Part shown: one piece after another, positions 9,176 to 17,267 of the stretch
Numbering within the stretch: position 1 is the first letter of the stretch
Layout: every line of letters begins with the position of its first letter
Assembly (NCBI GenBank): GCA_938041455.1
Contig: CALITO010000008.1
Location: forward strand, 297,965-361,964
Length of the DNA: 64,000 nucleotides
Reading direction: 5' to 3'
Origin: an uncultured bacterium
GTDB lineage: Bacteria; Armatimonadota; JACIXR01
Notes under the pieces: generated by a model
Seen by the model: the letters and a program-made list of their open reading frames with translations, nothing else
Databases searched by the model: none
What the model was told of the DNA's origin: nothing
Made by a program: the position numbers and the translations under genes

Positions 9176-10827
9176 TACCTAATCTTCTCTTCTTTGGCTA
9201 ATATATCGTCTATGTAAACCCTCACAGTTATTTCTGCACCCTGTCCTTCCACTCGCTGGTCGATTATATCGCCTGGCTTATGAACTTGTTCGTAAGCGAT
9301 GTGGGTCCCGTTTTCATCCTCTACTTCTATCCTGATATTTCTCCTTTCCACTCGGTCTGGGACAACTAAACGCACAGTAGCGCTTTTGCTCTCCTCTTGC
9401 CCTGGGGGAGCGGAAATAGAGGGAGGAGGCGCTTCAACTGGTGGACCAAGGCTAACTTTCAAGTTCACTTGTGTTCCCTTTGCTACCCGACTATTAGGGG
9501 GAGGAGATTGGGAAATCACCTGCCCGAAAGGCAGAATTCTATCGGGAACATAACTTACATCTCCCACTGTCAAACCCATGTCTTCTAATAACTTTCTTGC
9601 TCTCTCCTCGTCCAGAGAGCGTAAATCGGGAAGCACTACATAGGGAGCTCCAATACTTACGATTATGTTTATCTTCCTCCCTTTTCTAACAAGGCTACCT
9701 ACAGGTGGTTGGGTGGAGATTATATAGCCTTTGGGGACCGTTTCGCTTTCCCTTTCCACTATGTCTCCTATTTTCAATCCGTTTCTTTGAAGCAAATCCC
9801 TTGCCTCTTCCAAGCTTCTCCCCGATAGATCCGGCACAACAACTTCCCGGGGAACGCCTAACCCTACAAACGCATATAAAAATAGGAAGAGGAGGGCTAA
9901 ACCAATTAAACTCCAGATAATGAAAACCGCGCTCTTTATAAAAGGTGCTTCTTTCTTTTCCTCTAATCGAGGACGAATAAGTTCCGCTTCCTCATCCATC
10001 GGGGACCAACTCAAAGGGAGGCCGTATCGGAGGGCGTTTCTTATTCCTTTCAGGTCCTCCAGCATCTCGTTTATAGAGGAATATCGTCTATTTTGATCCT
10101 TCTGCAGCGCCTTCAGAACGACGCCTTCTAATGCTCGGGGTATGCCAGGGTTCAGCTTGCGAGGTGAAGGAGCAGGCTCGCTATTTTGCTTCACTACTAT
10201 AGCTAAGGGATCTGGGCCTTCGAACGGAGGGCTACTAGTTAAAGCTTCAAACAGTATGGCGCCGAGGGAGTAAATATCCGTTAGGGGAGAGGGTGGAGAA
10301 CCTCCAGCAATCTCTGGAGCGGTATAAGGTGCTCTTTCTATTAAAAGAGAGAAGTCCCCTTTCTTTATAAATGTCTGGAAAGGAACGAAGACCCCAGCAT
10401 TTAGTAATTTTATGTGAGTTTCCGGTGTTACCCACACATTACCGGGATGTAAATCACCATGGATAAGCCCCTCTTTGTGTAAAGCAGAAAGAGCCTCTCC
10501 TATTGCTATCGCCATCTCTACGGCAACGGACGGCGGAAAAGGAGCAAGACGCTTGAACCTTTCCTTTAGGGACATTCCCCTCAGTTCTTCATAGATAAGA
10601 AAAACCTTCTCTCCTTCTAGGTGATAGTCTACGAGGGTAGCAAGATTAGGATGAGTTAATCCTTTGAGCTTATCTGCTATTTGGAGAAATACTTTTTGGT
10701 TTTCCTCTCCTAATGGAGGTTGAAGAGCAAGGAGATGATAATTAACCCCGCCCTTTCTGGCTAGATAGGAAACTACAAGAGAGTTAGCACTAAGTTTTTG
10801 GAGAAGTTCGAAACCTTCTTCCACCAT
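9175..10827 (-). CDS. PASTA-domain serine/threonine pseudokinase
   Basis: A 550-residue membrane protein with the layout of PrkC/PknB: kinase-like domain (about 5-270), a single transmembrane helix (about 297-320), two PASTA domains (about 326-391 and 392-458) and a C-terminal beta domain. The kinase core is degenerate. There is no GxGxxG loop; the VAIK lysine is Gln (LALQ, Gln36); the helix C Glu is not evident; HRD is HGD (Asp125 kept) and the catalytic-loop Lys is His127; DFG is NAG (143-145), so the metal-binding Asp is lost. I infer a non-catalytic sensor of muropeptide-like ligands rather than an active kinase, though unusual activity cannot be ruled out. It lies in the minus-strand run between a nucleotide-sugar dehydrogenase and rpe. 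Confidence 0.85.
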   Translation of the reverse strand: MVEEGFELLQKLSANSLVVSYLARKGGVNYHLLALQPPLGEENQKVFLQIADKLKGLTHPNLATLVDYHLEGEKVFLIYEELRGMSLKERFKRLAPFPPSVAVEMAIAIGEALSALHKEGLIHGDLHPGNVWVTPETHIKLLNAGVFVPFQTFIKKGDFSLLIERAPYTAPEIAGGSPPSPLTDIYSLGAILFEALTSSPPFEGPDPLAIVVKQNSEPAPSPRKLNPGIPRALEGVVLKALQKDQNRRYSSINEMLEDLKGIRNALRYGLPLSWSPMDEEAELIRPRLEEKKEAPFIKSAVFIIWSLIGLALLFLFLYAFVGLGVPREVVVPDLSGRSLEEARDLLQRNGLKIGDIVERESETVPKGYIISTQPPVGSLVRKGRKINIIVSIGAPYVVLPDLRSLDEERARKLLEDMGLTVGDVSYVPDRILPFGQVISQSPPPNSRVAKGTQVNLKVSLGPPVEAPPPSISAPPGQEESKSATVRLVVPDRVERRNIRIEVEDENGTHIAYEQVHKPGDIIDQRVEGQGAEITVRVYIDDILAKEEKIR

Positions 10828-10849
10828 CTCTCCCCTTAGTTAACATACT

Positions 10850-12181
10850 CTACAATTTGTATATCTTGGCACGACAGTTTTTCACTCCCTTAAAGGCGTT
10901 CCGGGTATCGAGGATGTAATCGCAGTTATCCGCTATCCATTGGTAATCAAAGCAAGAGTGGTCTGTAGCGAGTATTACCAGGTCCGCGCGGGACAATGTT
11001 TCCTCATCGAGTTCCTGAGACTCAAGATGAGGAAGTGCGGGCTTTTGGGAAGGAAAATCCTTTGGCTCCAGCTTGGGGATATGAGGGTCGCTATAAAAGA
11101 CATTCGCTTTCTTCTCTATCAATAGTTCCATTAATCTCAGGGCGGGAGATTCCCGCTTATCAGAAATGTCTTTCTTATAGGCCACACCCAAAATGAGGAT
11201 ATTTGAACCGTTCAATGCCTTCCCCATCTCGCCAAGTATATCAGTTGCCATTCCAAGGACATAATTCGGCATCTCCATATTTATGGCGTCAGCTATTTCT
11301 AAAAGAAGCTCGTTATGTCCCAACCCTTTCAAATGCCACCTTAAATAGTGAGGGTCAATGGGGATGCAGTGTCCACCAACACCTGGCCCGGGATAGAAAG
11401 GTATGTATCCAAATCCTTTCGTTTTCGCCCCTTCTATCACCTCCCATATATCTATTCCCAACTTCTTGCACACGATGGACATCTCGTTGACATAGGCGAT
11501 ATTAACATACCTGAAGGCGTTCTCAAATAGTTTTATCATTTCCGCTGTTTTTGCACTGGAGACGATAACAACCTTTTTAATTATCTTGCTGTAGAGGGAA
11601 TAAGCCACTTCCCCACACTGAGGTGTTATTCCTCCTACTATCTTCGGAATTTCTCTTAGAGGATGTTGTGCATCGCCTGGATTAATCCTCTCGGGAGAAA
11701 AGACGAGAAAGAAATCTTTCCCAACCTTCAAACCCCTCTTTTGAAAAAGGGGAAGGAGTTTCTCCTCGGTCGTGCCCGGATAAGTAGTGCTTTCAAGTGA
11801 TATTAACATAGGCGAATGGAGGCGTTCAGCAATACCTTCTGCTGCCTCCTCAATAAAGGACAGGTTCGGCTCTCTATACCTCGTAAGGGGGGTAGGAACG
11901 GTTATAATCGCTACATCTACTTCATCTATCACATCATAGGACACAGTCGGTAGTAACAGTCCCTCTTCAACGACCTTTTTAACTTCTTCCTGTGGGATAT
12001 CCTCTATATAAGATTTTCCCTTTTGCAAATGCTCGACCTTTTCTTGATCTTTATCTATCGCGAAGACATAGAAACCCTCCTCAGCGAAAGCTACCGCTAA
12101 GGGCAAACCCACATAACCCGCTCCGATTATCCCTATTTTCGCCTCCTTAGTATCTATTTTCCTCTTCAATTCTTGCATCAT
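10850..12181 (-). CDS. UDP-glucose/UDP-N-acetyl-hexosamine 6-dehydrogenase family protein
   Basis: A 443-residue nucleotide-sugar dehydrogenase that should oxidise a UDP-sugar at C6 to the uronate with two NAD+. Visible features: the Rossmann motif GIIGAGYVGLPLA (about 17-29), VPTPLT, SPERINPGDA, the active-site block GPGVGGHCIPIDP with the nucleophile Cys, and a C-terminal UDP-binding domain beginning LILGVAYKKDI. The SPERINPG and GGHCIPIDP forms resemble the WecC/WbpA type (UDP-ManNAc or UDP-GlcNAc dehydrogenase) more than UDP-glucose dehydrogenase, but specificity is not proven. AAGGAGG lies 9 bases before the ATG. It follows the sigma factor gene closely and precedes the PASTA pseudokinase, pointing to surface polysaccharide synthesis. 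Confidence 0.85.
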   Translation of the reverse strand: MMQELKRKIDTKEAKIGIIGAGYVGLPLAVAFAEEGFYVFAIDKDQEKVEHLQKGKSYIEDIPQEEVKKVVEEGLLLPTVSYDVIDEVDVAIITVPTPLTRYREPNLSFIEEAAEGIAERLHSPMLISLESTTYPGTTEEKLLPLFQKRGLKVGKDFFLVFSPERINPGDAQHPLREIPKIVGGITPQCGEVAYSLYSKIIKKVVIVSSAKTAEMIKLFENAFRYVNIAYVNEMSIVCKKLGIDIWEVIEGAKTKGFGYIPFYPGPGVGGHCIPIDPHYLRWHLKGLGHNELLLEIADAINMEMPNYVLGMATDILGEMGKALNGSNILILGVAYKKDISDKRESPALRLMELLIEKKANVFYSDPHIPKLEPKDFPSQKPALPHLESQELDEETLSRADLVILATDHSCFDYQWIADNCDYILDTRNAFKGVKNCRAKIYKL

Positions 12182-12195
12182 CTTTATCAGCCTCC

Positions 12196-12789
12196 TTATT
12201 CCTCTAGCACTTTCCTTCCATCTTCCTTTATCAGTTGGCGAACCCTTTCTTTGGATAATCCTATCTTCTCTCCTATCTCTCGGAGAGAGAGCCCCTCCAA
12301 AAAATACATCTTTAATATATCTTTTGATCGCTGGGGGATCTCGGCATGGTGTATCTTTTGCTCAAGCTCCCTAATATCCAGGGAAGGAATAAGTTCCTCT
12401 AACGGAATATCCTCCAATGTCATTTGTTCTTCGTCCTCTTCCTGAACTGGCAAATAGCCACGCCCCTTCAACTGAGCTTTTTCCTTTTGGAGGAAACGCC
12501 GGATAGATTGCTTTATCCAAATTGTAGCATAGGTAGAGAAGCTACCCTTCTGGGGTTTGTATTTATCTATCGCCTTGAGCAAACCATATACCCCTTCTAA
12601 AAATATGTCTTCGTAATCAATAGTAGGAATGGTTTGAGCATAGCGGTAATAACGACGTGCCCATTTATGAACAAGCCCGATGTTCTCCTCCACCAGGGCA
12701 TCCTTGGTTGCCTTATCTCCTCGCTGGGCAGCAAGAAACCGTTCCCTTTGTAATCTTTCTTTGTTGAGGATCTTGGACTTATCAGCCAT
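12196..12789 (-). CDS. Sigma-70 family RNA polymerase sigma factor
   Basis: A 197-residue sigma factor. Region 2 spans about 28-95: NIGLVHKWARRYYRYA, YEDIFLEGVYGLLKAIDKY, then FSTYATIWIKQSIRRFLQKE (the -10 recognition helix). A short acidic linker (about 100-125) replaces region 3, and region 4 (about 145-190) carries the helix-turn-helix LSLREIGEKIGLSKERVRQL. It is shorter than housekeeping RpoD and lacks region 1.1, so it is an alternative sigma factor of the SigB/SigF/SigH size class; its regulon is unknown. A TTGACA-17-TAAAAT promoter ends 8 bases before the ATG, so its mRNA is probably leaderless. No anti-sigma gene is adjacent. Confidence 0.88.
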   Translation of the reverse strand: MADKSKILNKERLQRERFLAAQRGDKATKDALVEENIGLVHKWARRYYRYAQTIPTIDYEDIFLEGVYGLLKAIDKYKPQKGSFSTYATIWIKQSIRRFLQKEKAQLKGRGYLPVQEEDEEQMTLEDIPLEELIPSLDIRELEQKIHHAEIPQRSKDILKMYFLEGLSLREIGEKIGLSKERVRQLIKEDGRKVLEE

Positions 12790-12797
12790 GGTGTTTA

Positions 12798-12826
12798 ATT
12801 TTATAACCTTTTCCTTTCACTGTCAA
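12798..12826 (-). promoter_or_regulatory. Sigma70-type promoter of the sigma factor gene, probable leaderless start
   Basis: On the minus strand TTGACA (12821-12826) is followed by a 17-base spacer and TAAAAT (12798-12803). Only eight bases separate the -10 box from the ATG (12787-12789), which would place transcription start at or beside the start codon. No Shine-Dalgarno sequence is possible in that space. Confidence 0.65.
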
Positions 12827-12832
12827 GGAAAA

Positions 12833-13720
12833 TCAGGGTGAAGGAGGAATTCTAAAGCTTTCCTTTATCCCCTCATAACGGGGGTCTTTTACCTCTATCT
12901 TCGCTTCCTCGAAGAAGGGCTTGAATACCTTTTCCAGTCTACCCTGCTTATTTGCTTTCTCGAGCGCTACGCTGCGTTTCAAGAAATCTCTCCAACTATC
13001 CAGTGTAGCGATGCGGCGCTCTTCTACTCTTATAAGAGCGTAACCGTTCCGAAGTTTTATTACATCGCTAACTTTTCCAAGAGGCAGAGACATCGCAAGT
13101 TCGGCTAACCGAGCGTCTATTTCCCTTAGTTGGCTTAAGGAGAGATAGCCCATATCCCCACCCTTGTCTTTGGTAAAAACATCCTGCGAAGAGTCCTTGG
13201 CAACTGTTTCGAAGAAGGCTCCTGCCTCCAATTTCTCCTTAGCTTTTTTGATCTCTTCCTGGTTTGCATTCACAATCCATCTCAACCTCACTCTGTCAAG
13301 GAAGGACTTATTCTTATTGAAGGCTTCCTCTACTTCCTTATCCGTTATCTCTATTCCCTTGATTAGAAGATTGGTCTCCGCTAAATTGACCACTAATTTT
13401 TTCTTATAGTCCTCTATCGTCAATCCCTGTTTCCTCAGGTCCTCCAAAAGTGTTGGATTCTCCCTCTTGCGAAACTCCAGTTCCCTATCCACCTCCTCAT
13501 TGGTGGGATAAACTCCTTCCTTCTTCGCCGCTTGCGATATTATCTTCTCCATTATGAGGGTTCTGAGGATATCCTGGCCAGCCACCTTTTCAGCCTCGTT
13601 TCGTAGTTCTTCCTTTGTTATCTTCTCACCGTTCACCACCACAACTGTTCTTCCCCCACAGCCAGCGAGAAGCATAATAAGTGCAACACTACAAATCCCT
13701 ATAAATAGTGATTTTCTCAT
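12833..13720 (-). CDS. Parvulin-type peptidyl-prolyl isomerase lipoprotein (PrsA/SurA-like)
   Basis: A 295-residue exported foldase. The N-terminus MRKSLFIGIC leads to a lipobox LLAGC with Cys21, so it is lipid-anchored. A SurA_N-like helical segment follows (VVVVNGEKITKEEL, about 25-38), then a parvulin PPIase domain (about 140-240) with KDSSQDVFTKDKGGDMGYL and LGKVSDVIKLRNGYALIRV, and a C-terminal helical tail. It should assist folding of secreted proteins outside the membrane, which fits the many secreted enzymes encoded here. Its ATG overlaps the glgA stop (ATGA). The sigma factor gene downstream has its own promoter, so this gene probably ends or partly ends the glgA transcript. Confidence 0.85.
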   Translation of the reverse strand: MRKSLFIGICSVALIMLLAGCGGRTVVVVNGEKITKEELRNEAEKVAGQDILRTLIMEKIISQAAKKEGVYPTNEEVDRELEFRKRENPTLLEDLRKQGLTIEDYKKKLVVNLAETNLLIKGIEITDKEVEEAFNKNKSFLDRVRLRWIVNANQEEIKKAKEKLEAGAFFETVAKDSSQDVFTKDKGGDMGYLSLSQLREIDARLAELAMSLPLGKVSDVIKLRNGYALIRVEERRIATLDSWRDFLKRSVALEKANKQGRLEKVFKPFFEEAKIEVKDPRYEGIKESFRIPPSP

Positions 13721-15144
13721 TTTTCCTCCTTTCTTTTTAGTTCAAGTGCCTCCTTATAAACTTCAAGGTATTTTTTCGCCGAGGCATCCCAGGAGAAATC
13801 TTTTTTCAGGCAATTTAATTGGACGCTTCTCCAAGCCTCTTTGTTCCCATACACTTCCAAGGCCTTCTCTACCGCCCCACATAATGCCTGTGGTGAGTAC
13901 TCCTTAAAGAAAAAAACATTGCCTTCGTTTTTATGGTGATTAAATTCCTCTCCACTATCAGCCAACCCACCTACTTCCCTGAGCACAGGGATTGTGCCAT
14001 AACGCATTGCTATCATCTGGCCTAACCCACAAGGTTCATAAAGTGAAGGCATAAGAAAGATGTCACTCCCACCATAGATAAGGTGGGAGAGTCTTTCATC
14101 AAACCTGATGACTACCTTAAGCTTATCTGGATATTTGAGCGACATTTCTTTCAATCTCTCTTCTATTTCCTTTTCCCCCACACCCAATATAACCATTTGT
14201 AAGTCTTTTTCAAATAGAACATCCATTGCTGAAAGAAGAATGTCAAATCCTTTTTGAGAAGCGAGGCGGGAGACCATCCCTATAAGGGGAACATCCCTTT
14301 GGGGTAGGCTAACCTCCTTTTGGAGAAATTTTTTATTCTCCTTCTTTCTCTCCAAAGAGGAGCCATCGTAGGGGACGGGGAGGAATTCGTCTTTCGCCGG
14401 ATTCCAGACTTCATAATCTATGCCATTGAGGATTCCCCTTAACTTATCCTTTCTATAAGAGAGGGCTCCTTCCATTCCTGCTCCAAACTGAGGTGTTTGT
14501 ATTTCCTCTGCGTAACGAGGGCTTACCGTTGTAATTAAATCACTAAACACGATTCCGCCCTTCATAAATGAAACTTGCCCCCAGAACTCCAGCTTGTCAA
14601 AGCGGAATAGCTCCGGGGGAAGCCCAGCGATATTAAGAAGTTCATAGGGAAAATTACCTTGATAAGCTAAGTTGTGAATAGTGAAGATAGTTGCTATGCC
14701 CTTATAGAAAGGGTCTTCCCTCAACATGGTATTGAGATATACAGGAATAAGTCCTGTTTGCCAATCGTTGCAATGGATTACATCTGGCTTCCAGTTAAGT
14801 TTTTTAACGAAGGAAAGAACTGCTTTGTTGAAAAGGGTAAATCGTAATCCATCATCGGGATAACCATAAAAGGAATCTCTCAGATAAAACTCATCCTGAT
14901 GTATGAAAAGCACTTTGACACCCTCTATGGCTTCTACAGGACTTTCTCCTACAGTAAGGAAATCATTTTCACCCAGAGCAATTCTTTCCTCTACTTGGAA
15001 GCCCACTTGTTTGTATTTGGGCAGGGCGAGCATCACCTCCGCACCACCCTTAGCAAGAGCCTTCGGCAAGGCACCTGCTACATCAGCGAGCCCGCCTGTT
15101 TTAGCGTAGGGAACAGCTTCCGAAGCACAGAATAAAATTCTCAT
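13717..15144 (-). CDS. glgA: Glycogen synthase (ADP-glucose type, GT5)
   Basis: A 475-residue glycosyltransferase that extends alpha-1,4-glucan from ADP-glucose. The N-terminus has the GT5 signature AVPYAKTGGLADV (substrate-contacting Lys15), later HCNDWQTGLIP and TIHNLAYQG, and the C-terminal lobe carries MVSRLASQKGFD and MPSLYEPCGLGQ, where the Glu is catalytic. Length is normal for bacterial GlgA. It is transcribed away from the HIT gene from a 150-base divergent region with its own promoter (-35 TTGACC, -10 CATAAT). A weak AAGGA sits very near the ATG. It overlaps the parvulin gene by ATGA. No other glycogen gene is in the window. Confidence 0.94.
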   Translation of the reverse strand: MRILFCASEAVPYAKTGGLADVAGALPKALAKGGAEVMLALPKYKQVGFQVEERIALGENDFLTVGESPVEAIEGVKVLFIHQDEFYLRDSFYGYPDDGLRFTLFNKAVLSFVKKLNWKPDVIHCNDWQTGLIPVYLNTMLREDPFYKGIATIFTIHNLAYQGNFPYELLNIAGLPPELFRFDKLEFWGQVSFMKGGIVFSDLITTVSPRYAEEIQTPQFGAGMEGALSYRKDKLRGILNGIDYEVWNPAKDEFLPVPYDGSSLERKKENKKFLQKEVSLPQRDVPLIGMVSRLASQKGFDILLSAMDVLFEKDLQMVILGVGEKEIEERLKEMSLKYPDKLKVVIRFDERLSHLIYGGSDIFLMPSLYEPCGLGQMIAMRYGTIPVLREVGGLADSGEEFNHHKNEGNVFFFKEYSPQALCGAVEKALEVYGNKEAWRSVQLNCLKKDFSWDASAKKYLEVYKEALELKRKEEK

Positions 15145-15162
15145 ATTCCTTATATATCTTTA

Positions 15163-15191
15163 ATTATGGTTTTTTGGAATAAATTGGTCAA
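15163..15191 (-). promoter_or_regulatory. Sigma70-type promoter for glgA
   Basis: On the minus strand TTGACC (15186-15191), a 17-base spacer and CATAAT (15163-15168) lie 18 bases before the glgA ATG. The predicted leader is about 10-12 bases. The divergent HIT promoter lies about 70 bases away, so the two do not overlap. Confidence 0.5.
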
Positions 15192-15257
15192 TTTAAGTTT
15201 TAAATTTTGCTTCTTCAATGTGAGTTTAGTTTGACCTCTTGAAGCAATGAGGAGTTA

Positions 15258-15286
15258 TTGACGCTTTAAAATAGAAAGGATATTAT
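15258..15286 (+). promoter_or_regulatory. Sigma70-type promoter of the HIT-udg-cdaA operon, probable leaderless start
   Basis: TTGACG (15258-15263), a 17-base spacer and TATTAT (15281-15286) are followed after eight bases by the ATG at 15295. The start of transcription should therefore fall at or next to the ATG. AAAGGA lies 14 bases before the ATG, upstream of the -10 box, so it cannot act as a ribosome binding site. Confidence 0.65.
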
Positions 15287-15294
15287 ATACTCAA

Positions 15295-15780
15295 ATGAAA
15301 ATACTCTGGGCACCCTGGAGGTCAACTTACGTGAATCAAACTGAGGTAACTGACCAATGTATATTCTGCCAAAAGATCGAGGGTAATGATGAGGAAAACT
15401 TCGTTCTGTTGAGAGGGAACCTTTGCTTTGTGGTTTTGAACCTCTTTCCTTATAACAATGGGCATCTTATGGTAGCTCCCTATAGACATATTGGTTCCTT
15501 ACAGGAACTGACAAAAGAGGAGAGAAGCGAACTTATGGATATAATCGTCCTTTGTATGGACATACTAAAAGAGGGACTTAATTGTCAGGGATTTAACATA
15601 GGGATGAATATAGGGAAAGTTGCTGGGGCTGGTGTCCCCGACCACATTCACATTCATATAGTGCCCCGTTGGGAGGGAGACACAAACTTTCTACCTATTA
15701 TAGGGGATACGAAGGTAATCTCCCAAAGTTTATCCTCTACCTATCATATTTTGCGTTCCACATTAGAGAGGTTAAAATGA
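15295..15780 (+). CDS. HIT-family nucleotide hydrolase/transferase
   Basis: A 161-residue protein with the histidine triad HIHIHIVPRW (about 120-129), N-terminal APWR with a CIFC pair (residues 23-26) and NNGHLMVAP. The APWR...YV start and CxxC are typical of the bacterial HIT subgroup related to Ap4A phosphorylase. It should act on nucleoside phosphoramidates or dinucleoside polyphosphates such as Ap4A in the cytoplasm. It opens the plus-strand operon and overlaps the uracil-DNA glycosylase gene by ATGA. Its promoter -10 box is eight bases from the ATG, so the message is probably leaderless. Confidence 0.88.
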   Translation: MKILWAPWRSTYVNQTEVTDQCIFCQKIEGNDEENFVLLRGNLCFVVLNLFPYNNGHLMVAPYRHIGSLQELTKEERSELMDIIVLCMDILKEGLNCQGFNIGMNIGKVAGAGVPDHIHIHIVPRWEGDTNFLPIIGDTKVISQSLSSTYHILRSTLERLK

Positions 15781-16448
15781 CCAAGCAGGAAAGGCTGATA
15801 GATTACAAAAGGAGGGTTTTAACCTGTAAGGATTGTTCCCTGTGGGAGACGCGCACCAATGTGGTTACGGGGGAGGGGAACATAGATTCTAAACTTGTCT
15901 TAGTAGGAGAAGGTCCGGGGGAAAACGAGGATTTACAAGGGCGTCCTTTTGTGGGGAGAGCGGGAAAACTTCTTGAGGAAATCCTTTTGGAGAATGGTTT
16001 GAGGAGAGAGGATGTTTGGATTACGAACATAATAAGATGTCGTGCTACCTTAAAAGAAGGGGGAAGCGTTCGCAATCGTCCGCCTCGTCCCCAGGAAGTG
16101 CAGATGTGCAAAAAATGGTTGGAGGAGGAGCTTTCCATAATAAAGCCAAAGGTCATAGTATGCCTTGGTGGACCTTCAGCAGAAGTGGTGATTCACAAGG
16201 GGTTTAGGATGACAGAGGAAAGGGGGATTTGGTTCAAAAGCCAATATGCTCCCTTTGCTATTGCCACCTATCATCCAGCCTATGTCTTAAGACAACCTGG
16301 AAGAGCATTTGACGAGTTGAGGTGGATGCTATCAGAGGATATCGCCGAAGCCCGAAGAAAGGCGGAAAGCCAAGATGAAGAAGTAGCGCCTGAGAAGACG
16401 ATATCTCTCCCCCCACAGGAAGGGGGGGAACAACTAAATCTCTTTTAA
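15777..16448 (+). CDS. Family 4 (Fe-S) uracil-DNA glycosylase with C-terminal clamp-binding motif
   Basis: Starting at the ATG that overlaps the HIT stop (ATGA), the protein has 223 residues. A longer frame from 15669 exists but lies inside the HIT gene. Motifs: CKDC (Cys17, Cys20), Cys88 and Cys111 as likely 4Fe-4S ligands, GEGPGENEDLQGRPFVG (motif 1, about 45-61), and TYHPAYVLRQP (motif 2). It should excise uracil, the product of cytosine deamination, from DNA. The tail is linker-like (about 195-217) and ends in EQLNLF, which matches the sliding-clamp binding consensus QLxLF at the very C-terminus. I infer tethering to the DNA polymerase clamp DnaN. Confidence 0.9.
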   Translation: MTKQERLIDYKRRVLTCKDCSLWETRTNVVTGEGNIDSKLVLVGEGPGENEDLQGRPFVGRAGKLLEEILLENGLRREDVWITNIIRCRATLKEGGSVRNRPPRPQEVQMCKKWLEEELSIIKPKVIVCLGGPSAEVVIHKGFRMTEERGIWFKSQYAPFAIATYHPAYVLRQPGRAFDELRWMLSEDIAEARRKAESQDEEVAPEKTISLPPQEGGEQLNLF

Positions 16449-16451
16449 AAG

Positions 16452-17267
16452 ATGGCGGAGTGGTTATTTCCCAACGGGTTGAGCTTACGAGAAGTTATAA
16501 GATCTATTGTGGATATAGGGGTTATTGCTTTCTTTGTCTATGAACTAATGGTTTTAGCGAAGGGAACGAGGGGATGGTATATCATTCAGGGTTTGATAAT
16601 CTTCTTCATCGCTCTCTACATCTGCAACTTTTTAGGATTAGAAACTCTGAGTTGGGTGCTTGACCGTTTCGTTATGCTTCTCCCTGTAGCACTGGTCATC
16701 TTGTTCTATCCAGAGCTGCGCTCGCTCCTGGAAGAGATAGGTAAGTTTGGGTTTTGGACGGGACGCCATCGCCTCTTTGGAAAGAAGGGAGCTCACCTCG
16801 CTGCTATTGACGAGATAGTGCAGGCGGTTAAGAATCTGGTGGGGAAAAGAATAGGGGCTCTCATAGTGATAGAAAACCAGACGAGAGTTGATGATTATAT
16901 TTATCAAAGCATCCCTATTGATGCGGAACTTTCTCCTCATCTCATAGAATCCATATTTTACCCTGGAAACCCCCTTCACGATGGTGCCATCCTTATAAGA
17001 GGCAACAGAATCGTGGCAGCTAGTTGTATTCTTCCCCTTTCCAATAAAGAGGAATTAGGAACAAACCTCCACACAAGACATAGAGCCGGTTTGGGCTTAT
17101 CAGAGCTCACAGATGCAGTGGTGATAATCGTCTCCGAGGAAACAGGCACGGCAAGCCTTGCACATGGGGGAAACATACAACAAGATGTTAGTGAACAGCG
17201 TTTAAGGGAAATTTTGAGCCATATTTTCCTGGGAGAAACGAAAGATGTGGGAAAGAATAAGGCATAA
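16452..17267 (+). CDS. cdaA: Diadenylate cyclase CdaA
   Basis: A 271-residue membrane enzyme that makes cyclic di-AMP from two ATP. Three hydrophobic helices (about 16-35, 41-60, 69-87) precede the DAC domain (about 115-255) with its two catalytic motifs, LHDGA (Asp177-Gly-Ala) and RHRAGLG (209-215). The order cdaA-cdaR-glmM is the classical conserved operon, linking c-di-AMP to cell-wall precursor supply; GlmM binds and inhibits CdaA in Firmicutes. The last 23 bases overlap cdaR. It starts 3 bases after the uracil-DNA glycosylase stop. Confidence 0.95.
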   Translation: MAEWLFPNGLSLREVIRSIVDIGVIAFFVYELMVLAKGTRGWYIIQGLIIFFIALYICNFLGLETLSWVLDRFVMLLPVALVILFYPELRSLLEEIGKFGFWTGRHRLFGKKGAHLAAIDEIVQAVKNLVGKRIGALIVIENQTRVDDYIYQSIPIDAELSPHLIESIFYPGNPLHDGAILIRGNRIVAASCILPLSNKEELGTNLHTRHRAGLGLSELTDAVVIIVSEETGTASLAHGGNIQQDVSEQRLREILSHIFLGETKDVGKNKA

